Below are positions 1-10,400 of a stretch of DNA of 64,000 nt, one piece after another; the first letter of the stretch is position 1; every line of letters begins with the position of its first letter. A program made the position numbers and the translations under genes. Source of the stretch: Guadua angustifolia (Eukaryota; Streptophyta; Magnoliopsida; Poales; Poaceae); the NCBI GenBank assembly GCA_036346375.1, contig CM070500.1:68824525-68888524 (forward strand). Reading direction: 5' to 3'. The notes under the pieces are model-generated. The model saw only the letters and a list, made by a program, of their open reading frames with translations, did not search any database and was not told the origin of the DNA.

Positions 1-2835
1 AGGGTGAGTGAAAATTCTAAATACTACATGCAAGGATAAACAAAGGTTGGTACAAGTTTAAGTATTGTGGATGCAAGTTGTTAAATACCAGTTTTTATTT
101 TACATTTGAAACACAAACTAAATAACATATAATACCATGGGCGTTATTTGCAAAGTTCAAATTTACGACAAGTTCTATTTATGAAAACTTCATGAGCGCA
201 GTTACAGGAATCACCCTAGATTAACTTAGCTTCATTAACCGGAAACACGACGTATTCGAATACCATTGATCACTCTGCAGAGCTGCTCAGCTTTACCCAC
301 AAGATATCTTCGGCCGTCAGTGCCACATGATTACATGCAACTTAAATGCATGCGGCCGGACTGAGATGATTATAACCTTTTGTTGAACTTCCCTTCTTTA
401 GCCCCTATCCAGTAGGTTACGTGGATCCATAGCTTCCAGGACCCACTAGCCAAAGCGGACGGCATGATCTGGCTAACTGTGGATACCTATTGTTATGAGA
501 ACCGACGAATGGCCACCCCATTCCCGTTCCACTCCAGTCGCTACGCGATCCATTCTCCTACCAGATTGGTAGCTATCTCCTATAGGTATTCCAAAAGGGA
601 GTACAATGTATTGAGCTATGCTGGAACAGGTCAACAAGGCTGACCGGCCCAAGTTGTGGTTGAGCGGAAACTGAAGTTATTTGCTTTGTCCAAGACATCG
701 GTTGAAAGTGGGCCAATGACATACCACAAACCATGATACCCACTGTACTAACCACCACACCACAACCTGGCTTCGTCATCGGTTGGGGGTTGGACCAACA
801 TCCACCTCCTGTGGTCAGCCCAACACTGTCCCCCTAACCGTAGCAATTTTTGAAAATCACCCGAGCCATCTCTCGGAGATTGTGAGTAATTGAGCTAAAG
901 GTGAAATTATATTAACTGCTAATCTACGACGGTTCAATATTTTATAGCCTAAGGTTAAAAAGAAATTAAGGCGTAACAACATGTTTAACATTGGGTTATA
1001 TCTAATAATGTCATTCCAAATTATCTCCTTTTGTCGTTTTCTAAAATACTAAAAAGTAATACGGTACAAAAATATTACACATACTGTAGTGGAACAGGGT
1101 TCAAAATGTTCAAGGGTGTGGCTTGCCTTGCGGAGTCGAGGGTGCTCCTAGAGAGAAGTAGTCGAAGTCGCGTCTGATCCCGGACGGCTTCTGCTCTTGG
1201 TACAGATTCGAGTATTACTCCTGCTCTAGGAATTGCTCTAAGGGCTGCTCTAGCATCGGATCTAACGCGAGAAAATGCAACCAATAAATAAATGGATAAA
1301 AACAACCAAGAGAGAGAAAACGAAAAAAGAATCGGAGAGAAAATGGCTGGAATAGGGTTCGAGGGCATTTTGAGAATTTTCTGGACTTGGTCTAGTGGAA
1401 CGGAGATCATTTTTGGACTCAGTGGCTCGAACTGGTCAAAAATATATATTTTTGGGCATTTTTTGATCTTTGGGATTTTTCTGGAATTTTTGGGGATTTT
1501 CCTGAATTTTTAATTGAGTTTTTGGATTTTAAATAATATTAAATCCGAAAATTGAATTTAGGCCGCCTGATGTCGGCCGATTCTTCGTTTTTGTCGTGAC
1601 CACGGCTCTCGGCGCCTGACCCATGCGGTCTTGTGACTTGCTAGGCCGACCCATGACACTTGCTTGGGGGAGAGTGACCAAATGTCTCTGAGAGAGGCGG
1701 TGACGCAAGGGCCCCAGCTGCCAGGGAGAGAGAGGAGGAAGTGGAGGGCTGCCGGGTGTGAGGAAGAAGCACGCAGCACGGCGGAGGGAGGGCTCGGGGG
1801 AGAAGAAAAGATGGCGGGGGAGGAGCAGCGTAACGCGGGGAGGTCGGGGATGGGAGAAATAGCGGGGAGGAGGGGGTATTTATAGGAGAAAACGCAGAGA
1901 GAGGCGGGTGGCGTGGCAGGCAGAGATCTTGGTGGCGCTGCTCGAGGGGTGACCGGGGGGGACGAAGGGTGAAGGTGGAGAGAGACAGGAAGGGCCCGGA
2001 GGCGCGAGGGCACACACAAGGCAGGGCAAGGACGCAAAAGGTCACGGAGGCAAGGAGAAGGGTTGTCGGCTGGCCGCAGAGCAGCCGAGGTAGGGAAGCC
2101 GGGCCGAGGGCCACGGTATGAGTGTAGAGGATCGGGCCAGGCAGGCGGAAGCCGGGCCGAGCGGAAGGCGGCTTTCCCGAAAGGGGAAGTGGAATTTGGG
2201 GGATTTGCTAAAAAGGGAAAGGGGGCCAAAATAGCTCAAATAAATTTAAGAAAAATCCGAAAAAAATAAAATAAAATCCAAACAAATCTAATAAATTCAT
2301 TATGAAAATTTTAGGGTATTTCAAAGGTATTCATGGTGTGTATGATAATTGGGAAGGCACGGTCTGGCCTTAAATAAGTAGAGAAGGTGGTGGCACTAGT
2401 GTCTGAACGGGCAAGCAAGAGGCGGCGCGGGAATTCAGAGTCGAGGCTGGCAGGGTATAGACCATGGTGGCTGCCATGGCAGTGAATTGACTGGCATATG
2501 ATTGACGCGACAGAGGTGAGACAGGGGTAAGTCGGTTGCACAGAGAGGCGGCGTGGTTCCCGTGGTCATGGTCGGCTCAGGGTGTGGCCGGGGCAGCGCT
2601 GTGGCAGGGATTTGGTTCGGCTTTGATTGCCGTGGCAGCTTCTGGGCAGAGTAGGCGGGTTCGGCTGAGGAAGAAGACGAGGCTGAGAACTGTGTTGCGA
2701 CTCTGCTTGGTGGGTTTGGACCGGCTGAAGGCCCACTGGTCAGTGAAAGGAAACGAGAACCGACCTAACCTTATCACCGGACATATCATGTTCAGTCAAT
2801 TAATTGAGGCACTATTCTTAGTCAAATTTTTTTAA
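1..2835 (-). mobile_element. old LTR-type repeat, minus orientation, truncated by window edge
   Basis: No gene is supported here. The stretch resembles 9771-11480 and 63068-64000. All three carry a gtgagt-type motif near one end, and 1-2835 and 9771-11480 also share a 'tttaccca(c/t)aagatat' block and a 'gttcaagg.tttg...cttgcctt' block. A G-rich tract at 1640-2170, read on the minus strand, is C-rich and preceded by TATAAATA (minus, 1877-1884), which looks like an LTR promoter and leader. The long open frames across 1558-2229 are low-complexity Pro/Ser/Ala translations of this GC-rich DNA and are not called genes. Superfamily and exact ends cannot be fixed from the sequence alone. Confidence 0.45.
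1877..1884 (-). promoter_or_regulatory. TATA box of minus-strand LTR-like repeat
   Basis: TATAAATA on the minus strand lies immediately upstream of a C-rich leader. The same arrangement occurs in the better-defined LTRs at 7148, 13097 and 21417. Confidence 0.4.
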
Positions 2836-3513
2836 ACTTTTTATGCATGAATTAGAGATGATCTTTATACTGTAGAAATTTCAGCTAAGATATTATCTGT
2901 GGAAATTAATGAAATTCTGACAAGACTGCTGCGTTAGAATTTTATTTTTTTATTTTTATTTTTTTAGATAACAAATAAGTTTTATTTTATATGAAACTTT
3001 TTCTATGTGATACTAATGGTTACTGAGAGCTATCATAAAAATTTCAGATGTTTATCAATCATATATGATTTTATAAAATTCTGACATGCTTTCCATTTTG
3101 ATTTTATAAATTTAATAAATTAGATTATTTATTTTTTAAACTTTTCCGTTTTGTACTCCTATAACTCCTATTCATTGGTTTTGTCAAGATTGCATGCATG
3201 TATGCATAACAATTCCTTTGAACCAAACTACATGCTTTAACTGTTTTGATAAATCACGCATCGATTACTGAAAGTACATACGTACACTCGGTAGTACACA
3301 TTCAGTTTTCTATATATATATATAATCAAAATCTAGATTTAAACTCAAGCATTGAAAGCTTGAAATAGACCTATAAATATCTGCCCTTGAAAACTACACC
3401 TGAATAATACAGAACCACGACCTGATTGCCCGACTCTCCAACGCCTCCATGGACGTAGGGAAGGGTCGATCTACACGCTAATCTGTTTGTATTTCTCCAG
3501 CAATTTACACACG
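2836..3513. other. AT-rich stretch without recognisable features
   Basis: AT-rich sequence with homopolymer runs and a short TA run near 3317. I see no coding, RNA or repeat structure beyond this. Confidence 0.4.
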
Positions 3514-3711
3514 CACTACTACAAAAAAACCTCTTTTTTACCGATCTATCACTGTCAGTCGACTAGAACCAATAGTGATAACACTTTTACTACCGGTTCA
3601 TAAACTAAATTGGCAATGATACTATTACTGCCGGTTCTTCTTGAGAACCGGTAGTGAGGAGGAAGTATCATTGCCGGTTCAGATTCGAACCGGCAATGAT
3701 AATATTTTTTG

Positions 3712-4013
3712 AAAAAATCATAACTTTTGCATACGGAGTCGGATAGAGACAAAATTTATATAAAAATTACAGCTCTCAATGACATCTACAACTTTATAAT
3801 TGATAACGTTTTTATTTGAAGTCATTTAGACATCCAAATAATCGTTGAAACTTTCGGATATGAAGGGATAAAAGTTGTCAACGATTATTTGGACATCTAA
3901 ATGATTTCAAATAAAAAAGTTGTCAACTACAAGGTTGTAGATCTCATCGAGAGCTACAATTTTCATAAAATTTTGTCTCCATCCGACTCCGTATGTAAAA
4001 TTTATAATTTTTT
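3712..4013. repeat. long hairpin 1 in CACTA subterminal region
   Basis: About 300 bp of imperfect palindrome. The left arm 'catacggagtcggat...gacaaaatttat' is answered by 'ttttgtctccatccgactccgtatg' type sequence at the right, with further pairing inward (aacgattatttgga / tccaaataatcgtt). Confidence 0.7.
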
Positions 4014-4061
4014 AAATATATTATCACTGCCTGTTCGGAATCCGAACCGTCGGTGTTTTTT

Positions 4062-4329
4062 AAAAAAATCATAACTTTTTCATACGAAGTCGGATGGAGA
4101 CAAAATTTATATAAACATTGTAACTCTCGATGAGATCTACAACTTTGTAGTTTACAACTTTTTTATTTGAAGTAATTTAGACGTCCTAATAATCGTTGAC
4201 AATTTTTATTCCTTTGTCAACGATTATTTGGACGTCTAAATGATTTCAAATAAAAATGTTGTCAACTTCAAAGTTGTAGATCTCATCGAGAGCTACAATT
4301 TATATATAAATTTTGTCTCCATCCGACTC
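4062..4329. repeat. long hairpin 2, tandem relative of hairpin 1
   Basis: A second palindrome of about 270 bp with the same arms as the one at 3712-4013. The two are separated by a short CACTA-type motif block (ctgttcggaatccgaaccgt). The unit was therefore duplicated together with the subterminal motif. Confidence 0.7.
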
Positions 4330-4394
4330 GCCGGTTCAATTCCAAACCGGCAGTGATATTATTATCACTGCTGATTCTCAACATTCATATAATA

Positions 4395-5332
4395 CCAATA
4401 AATGTCATGTCTAAATTTTTTATATACAAGATGATCGAACTTAGAAGAACAAAGGGGCCAGTAGAATTCCTCGGCTCGGGAACGGTCTGCTAGGCCAAAA
4501 TCACGAGAGCACCAAAGGAGGTCGAGGAATACATATATAACACTTTGATCAAACGACAAGACAAGGAGTTTATACTTTTACCATACAATTTGAAGTAAGT
4601 TTCTTACTAGCTAGTTAAATTACTCATTAATTTTGTTCTTTACTCTGATCTTAAGACTAATAACTATGGCATCATACATGTGTATGTAGATTCCACTGGA
4701 TTTTCGTAGTAATTACTCCAGAAAAGAGCATGATGCTGATCATGGACCTGCTGGATAAAGATAAAAAAGACTACAAAGAGCTAATAAGTCTAATAAATAA
4801 GGCATTCAAAAGATATTGTAAAAAGAGCTTGAGATACCGCCCATTCCATAAATCCCTTTCAATCCGTACTAAATTTCCAGTACGTATGCGAGCAATATTC
4901 TTATATCGCATTTCGTAGTAAATAACTCCTTCTATGACATTTTAGTTTATTCAATTTTTGTAGTGTCACAAGTACCCACGAGGCACAAATTTATGTGGGG
5001 TACTTCGTGTGCCAATACATGCACAAAATCTTAGGTTCTACAATAACAGACATTGACGTAGAGGTTTGTCATGCTAACATCACACATTGATTCGCAACAC
5101 TCAATTTCTATATACTCTCTGAGATTTATTTTTCTACTTATAGCGTCTTAATTTGCCTATGGGAGAACTGCCTCCTATTGAAATCGAAGCCATTCTAGGA
5201 CAGCTCGCCTACTTTATTATAAAGGAAGTCATCAACAAAAAAACCGAGTTTTATGACAAAGACAACAATGATCCAGTCATCCATACTCATGTTACACATC
5301 ATGCGTCTCTAACCAACACCAAAGGCTCGTAG
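4395..5332 (+). pseudogene. C-terminal exons of CACTA Ulp1-like (C48) protease gene
   Basis: Four exon-like blocks read on the plus strand. (1) A block ending at 4594 encodes ...EFILLPYNLK and is followed by the donor gtaagt. (2) 4690-4879 starts with FHWIFVVI and contains MDLLDKDKKD; it follows an acceptor ag and precedes gtacgt. (3) 4964-5063 starts CHKYPRGTNLCG. (4) 5144-5332 encodes RLNLPMGELPPIEIEAILGQ... and ends in TAG. The His of FHW, the Asp of MDLLD and the Cys of LCGYFVC match the catalytic order of Ulp1/C48 cysteine peptidases found in plant CACTA ORF2 products. The Cys block needs a one-base shift to read CGYFVC, and block 1 carries an in-frame TAG, so the gene is broken. The N-terminal TNP1-like part is missing. 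Confidence 0.7.
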
Positions 5333-5559
5333 GCTTGAAGTTTAGAAAACTAGTTTAGGCTTTTATTATTTAAAATTTGTTTCATTACAAAGTGTAAATT
5401 GATGTTTTATGTTGGCTAATCTTATACTACTTTGTGTATACATCTGGTACAATGTGTATGATATATCTGTTCTTTGTGTATGTTGTTTCAGAGGGCATAG
5501 CTAGCGCTACCTGAGGCTAGCCCGAAATGCCAGTTTTTTATTTGTGGTTTGGAATTATT

Positions 5560-5885
5560 AATGGTGTTTTTTGGTTAAAACCGCCACTGATACTAGGAGT
5601 ATTTGTGGTGGTTTTATCCAACAACCGCCACCGATAATATGAGTATGAGTGACGGTTTTTGGATAAAGCCGTCACAGATAATAGGATATCTATGGCATTT
5701 GTGGCTAGAACCGTCACAAATAATATGGGTATCTATAGCAGTTTTTGGCTAGAACTGCCACAGATAATATTAACTGTGGCGATTCGAAAACCGCCGCTGA
5801 TAATCCTCAATTATCAGTGGCACTATATCTGTGGCGGTTCAAAAACCGCCACTGATGACCGTTATGAACCACCATAGATAACCTT
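5560..5885. repeat. CACTA right-end subterminal repeats
   Basis: Repeated direct and inverted copies of '(A)ACCGCCAC(T/A)GAT' and its complement 'ATCTGTGGCGGTT', spaced about 20-50 bp. They lead up to the terminus ...AAGGTAGTG at 5898. These are the usual transposase-binding subterminal repeats of CACTA elements. Confidence 0.7.
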
Positions 5886-5904
5886 TTTCAAGGTAGTGAC
5901 ACCA

Positions 5905-6172
5905 ACTGGCTATGAGACTTGGTTCAATTAAGATTGAGCTCAAGTGAGACCCATGTAAGCAATGAGTTCAAGTGTTGTTGGGAGTTTAGTCTCATCTTGC
6001 TATTTAAGCGGGAGTTGCACCCACATATAACTCTCATTGCCAATTGCATTCCAACCCCTAGGTTAATCCTTTTACACGAAACGAGGATGAAAACATAAGT
6101 AGAGTTGGTGTGAGTGTGTGGTTTGTCCAACGTGCGAGTAGACTTGAGTCTAATTGGAGCTTGAGCGTTACA
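5905..6172 (+). repeat. left LTR copy of the old short-LTR retrotransposon
   Basis: It ends in TTACA directly before a TGGTACCAAAGCC primer-binding site. Its start is not preserved and appears truncated next to the CACTA end at 5898. Confidence 0.55.
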
Positions 6173-6173
6173 A

Positions 6174-6320
6174 TGGTACCAAAGCCGACCCTCATAGTTA
6201 TACGGGTGTGGGAATCAGGAGTGTAGACCTATGACACATGGCACATGTGAGTGGTTTGTCCAATGTGCGGGCAGACTTGGGTCTAATTAGAGCTAGGGCA
6301 TTACAAATGGTATCAAAGCT
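6174..6320 (+). promoter_or_regulatory. duplicated LTR-end / primer-binding site
   Basis: TGGTACCAAAGCC (6174-6186) and TGGTATCAAAGCT (6308-6320) both resemble the complement of the initiator tRNA-Met 3' end. Each follows an LTR-end-like 'GC(G/A)TTACA'. The two 100-bp segments around them are clearly related, so the LTR end plus PBS has been tandemly duplicated. Confidence 0.6.
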
Positions 6321-7147
6321 GACCCTCACAGTTACACATGTGTGTGGATCAGGAGCACATTGTAGGGTCGAGGATGCGCCTAGAGGGGGGGGGGTGAATA
6401 GGCGTTTTACAAAATTAATCGCTCACTAAAATTGATCGCTCTAATACACCCCTAAGTCAAAACCTAATCAAAGATATATGCGGAAGCGATAAATAGGTTT
6501 TGACAATTAAAGCCTAAATCAACTAGGCTCACTAGTGCACTAACTAAATTATGTCTCTACACAAGAATTGCTAAATTGATCAACTAAATAATACTAGCAA
6601 TTCTAATTCAAGCAATTGATAAATATTCAATAATGTAAAGTGCTTGAATATAAATAAGACAAGAGACAACCGATATTTTTCCGTGGTGTTCGGAGACTTG
6701 CCGGTCTCCCCTAGTCCACGTTGAGGCAAGCCCACACTTGGACCGGCTCCCGCTCGAGCACCCACCTCTTTCCACTAGTCGTGGTTTTTCACGCTTGCGC
6801 GTAGGCTCAACCCGAACCTTCACAAACTTGCCGGGCTTCTCACACCTTGAGAGCTCCCAAGCCGACGCCTCACCCTGTCTAGGAGTCGGCAACCTCCAAG
6901 AGAATAGGCCGCTCCTCCGCTTGACCTTCACCGAGCACAACACATGCGCTCCGGCGATCACCAAGTGCAACACATGCACAAGGACCTCACTCAAGTGCAA
7001 CACATGCACAAGAGCTCACTCAAACCACTCCTAATTGCAACACATGCAATTAGCTCACTCTTAAGCTCAAGAGGCAAAGGGAGAAAGAGCAACACATGCA
7101 AAACACTCCCACACACAGCCAACCCCTGCCCAAGCCCCCAAGGGGTG

Positions 7148-7155
7148 TATTTATA
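7148..7155 (-). promoter_or_regulatory. LTR TATA box (TATAAATA, minus strand)
   Basis: TATAAATA reads on the minus strand between the GC-rich block upstream and the hairpin array downstream. It is conserved at 13097-13104 and 21417-21424 in the full element, which supports minus-strand transcription. Confidence 0.65.
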
Positions 7156-7204
7156 GCCCCCACAAGAAAACTAGCCGTTTGGGGGCAAAATGGGCGAAAT
7201 CAGC

Positions 7205-7480
7205 AAAAACCCGGTCCGACCGGACCTCGGCCGGTCCGACCGGCCCTCACAAGCCAACGGTCGGAAAAATGACCGTTACATGGCCGGTTGGACCGCTCAC
7301 GGCCCGGTCGCACCGCCCGCCGGCCGGTCACACCGCCCAAACGAACGAAAAACACGCGCTCTGGAAAAATCAAGCGCCACGGGGCGGTTGCACACTGCTT
7401 CGCCGGTCCGACGGACGGGCGATCCAACCGCCCGGCGGTCCGACCACTCGTGGTCGGTCCAACCGCCTGACAGACTCCAA
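7205..7480. repeat. GC-rich palindrome cluster CGGTCCGACCG in LTR
   Basis: Many copies and variants of the palindromic CGGTC(C)GACCG and of GGACCG/CGGTCC lie just upstream (minus sense) of the TATA box. Sireviruses of maize are known to carry arrays of a CACCGGAC-type palindrome in their LTRs. This cluster occupies the equivalent place but has a different sequence. Confidence 0.65.
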
Positions 7481-10400
7481 ATCCGGTTTCGCTCAAACTC
7501 TTTACTCGAACTCCGATTTGGGTGATTTTGATTCTATGCGAAGCTTATCACTAGGACTACAATCTCCACCCATTTTCATGATTTAAGCAACCATAGATAT
7601 TTTTAAATATCACCAAAACCAAACTCTAATACAGTCATTCAAGTCTAAAATCTGATTTTCCGAAATCTCTTTTCCGAAAAACCAAAAACCATTCCTTGAG
7701 CCATAAGATGATCAACACATGATCATACACATGTGCAAAACACATTTGCACCAATTTAGCTCATGCTCAAAGAATTTAAACCAAATTGCAAAAACACATT
7801 TTGCAACCAACTCCAAATCTATTTGCAAAACGTATTAAGCAAATCAAACTCGAGTTTATGAGATTAATCCCCCTAGCCATGTGAAGGTCAACACGAGACC
7901 CAGTCAACTTGCCAACACCCGTTGCAAGCCCTACTCACATGCTCTCGGGATTCCGGACTCATAAACCTCAGTTTATTCGCACAACGAACTTGCAAATAAC
8001 TCAATAAATATCTTTCATGCTTGAGCACTACTCTTTGCAACACATGCAAAAGTCTAGCTCCAAGCAACACCAAATCAAGGTGCATGAACTCTCTAATTGC
8101 AACACATGCAATTCTCTAGTTCCATGCAACACACTAAAACCAAATCGATCACGCCAAAAACCAAATCACCCGTATGAGCTCTCTACTTGCAACACATGCA
8201 AGCCTCTAGCTCCATACGAACACACAAACACCAAACGCGTGCGAGCTCTCTCTTTTGCAACACATGCAAAACTTAGCTCCAAGCAACCACACTGATTTTA
8301 GAAATATGTTTTGTAAAGAACCAAAACATGAAGCTTCAACATTCGCAACACATGCAAAAGTGAACTTCACGCAAAAGCCAACGCATTAGCTTATCCTATT
8401 TGCAACACATGCAAATCAAAGCTTTATGCGAAAATCAAATGCATATGCTCTTCCTCTTTGCAACACATGCAAATCGGAGCATAAACCAATAACAACCAAG
8501 CATAGGCTTAACCCATTCACAACACATGCCAAATGGTTAACCCTTATGCAAAAACCAAATCCAAATGATTTGAGCTCGAGTGAACGTGGATTGAGATCAT
8601 CAACACATGATGAAGCTCAAGCTAGGAGACAACCCCTCTTAATAGTATGGCGATAAATACTAGACTCAAAGACTAGAAAGTCCTTAGCCTATCTAGTTAT
8701 ACCTTCGCCGCCGCGCACAAGCAATCCCCTTTGGGGTCTTTATGATCTTCACTTTGATATTCCCCCGGGATATCCACTCGACTCCACTTCGCGATCCACT
8801 CTTGACGCCCATCAACTCATGATGCCGTCCTTGTCCCGTTCTCATCATCTCATCCATCTTTGGACCTAACTCAATCACAACTCATAAAATAGTTAGTCCA
8901 AGATGCATGGTTGTCTCAATTATCTTTTGCACTCCATTAACACATAATGGATGCCTCTAGATCAATTGAGCACAAAATAAATCAATTGAAATGATTTAAT
9001 TGTGTCTTAAGTACAATAATGCAACTCATGCTTTATTATACTTAAGAACTATTCATTTATCCTCAATTAATCACAAAACACCATCAACACATGATGAAGT
9101 GTTCTTTAACGATTAACAAGACAAATGAACTCAATTTAAATTATCATTTAAATTGACTCTTCAAGTTAGAGTGTGAACTCCCCCTAGATATGTGCATCCA
9201 TGTAATATATGGATTGGGAAACATGATGCACATTTTGTGGTTAATATAACGGGGACATTCATACTTTAACTTGAATCCAAAGTATGTAATTAATACTATA
9301 ATGAATATGCATACATACCTCGGGTTTTCCATTTTTCAATGCGATGAGACTAAACAAAGATATTCTAAACAAACATGTTAGTCTCGATATAAGATTGTCA
9401 TTAATAACACTATCGCATTAGGGGATAAACTCAATATTGGATTTGTCATTAACACAAGATTAGATTTGTCATTAACACCAAAACCATAACTAATGAAGGT
9501 TGAACTTACACACATGCATATGACACATGGTGTATGTGGGCCTATATGAGTGGACATATAGCATAGCATATGTGTTGGACTAGATGTATGGATGTGTGCC
9601 AAGAGTGGAGATCCTAATCATTTACCCTAGCATGGATGTGTTGTTGATGAGGATGTTGGGTCCTTTGAGGGTGGGTGCAAGTGAGGCCCGACCCAATTAA
9701 GATTGAGTGCAAGTGAGGCCCATGAAGGTCAGGAATGTAAGTGTTGGGAGTTTAGTCCCACCTTGCTAGTTGATGTCAGACCCGGAAAAGCACTTCTGAA
9801 ATTATCTGTGTATTCTATACTAGTCCAGAAAAAGCTATTACACACAACAAAGATGATAATATATCATATCCAATGCCCTTTATTAATAATTAGAGTTTAC
9901 AATAAATATGGCATGTAGGCCAAATAAAAGATTACAGTGAAAGTAGAATAAAACCAGTAGTAGAACCCAATGGATTCACCACAGGTAATCAACTGTGGCA
10001 GCGATCTAGTTATCTTGGTCCTCACCATCGTAAAGATATTCCTCCAAAAAGATAGAGTAAGTAAGGGTGAGTACAAAAATACTTCGCAAGTTACACAGGA
10101 AATGTAGTAATAATCTAAGGGGCACAAATTAAGAAAGGTTATATGGTTGATTTTAGTGAGAAGCAGTAAGTTTTCAATATTTTAAATATTTTTCAAAGGC
10201 ATATTTTTAAGAAAGATATTCTTTTAACAAATTTTAGCACATGAATCCTTTTTTAATTCATTTTTGAAAACATTAAAATTTAGTCTGTGTAAGGCTTGCT
10301 TGGCATGCCCATGACCGCCTGCATGGCTAATCGATTAGTTTTACACTCTGTAAAAGTTGTATAACTTTACCCATAAGATATGATTATCTCCTTTTGCCTA

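Larger units (their letters stand above)
3514..5898 (+). mobile_element. CACTA (En/Spm) transposon, internally deleted or chimeric
   Basis: The left end begins CACTACTACAAAAAAACC and is followed by inverted and direct copies of an 'ACCGG(C/T)A(G/A)TGAT' subterminal motif. The right end finishes ...TTTTTCAAGGTAGTG, so its inverted start is CACTACCTTGAAAAA. Between them lie two hairpins and exons of a Ulp1-like gene typical of plant CACTA second ORFs. The right-hand subterminal motif is different (ACCGCCACTGAT type), and the flanking triplets are acg and aca rather than identical. The interval may therefore be a fusion of two CACTA elements and not one intact insertion. No TNPD transposase remains. 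Confidence 0.65.
6935..9100. repeat. array of variable-stem, constant-loop (ACACA) hairpins
   Basis: About 20 short inverted repeats share the loop ACACA but have different stems. Examples: stem CTAATTGCA (7031-7053), ATGATCA (7708-7726), GTGCAAA (7733-7751), TTGCAAAA (7786-7806), TCCATTA (8933-8951) and CATCA (9082-9096). Each is arm-ACACA-complementary arm, mostly 5-9 bp and perfect. Many have an outer second stem, such as GAGCT...AGCTC or TATGCTC...GAGCATA, giving hairpins of 40-60 nt. Matching arrays occupy both LTRs of the element at 12315-23922. Confidence 0.85.
6361..9510 (-). mobile_element. solo LTR of Sirevirus-like family, TSD cacat
   Basis: Starts TGTAGGGTCGAGG and ends GGTTGAACTTACA, exactly like the LTRs of the element at 12315-23922. 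It is flanked on both sides by cacat (6356-6360 and 9511-9515). It has no internal region, so it is a solo LTR left by recombination. By comparison with the full element it reads on the minus strand. It holds a TATA box, a GC-rich palindrome block and a long hairpin array (separate entries). At 3150 bp it is very long for an LTR. Confidence 0.9.

Noticed and set aside
1558..2229. Open frame of 223 codons on the minus strand
   Set aside because: Pro/Ser/Ala/Leu-rich low-complexity translation of a C-rich LTR leader behind a TATA box. No domain, and similar frames occur in the other GC-rich LTR parts.
6935..9100. Hairpin series as tRNA or other structural RNA genes
   Set aside because: Stems are short and differ each time, with no cloverleaf, anticodon or A/B box. 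The array lies wholly within LTRs.
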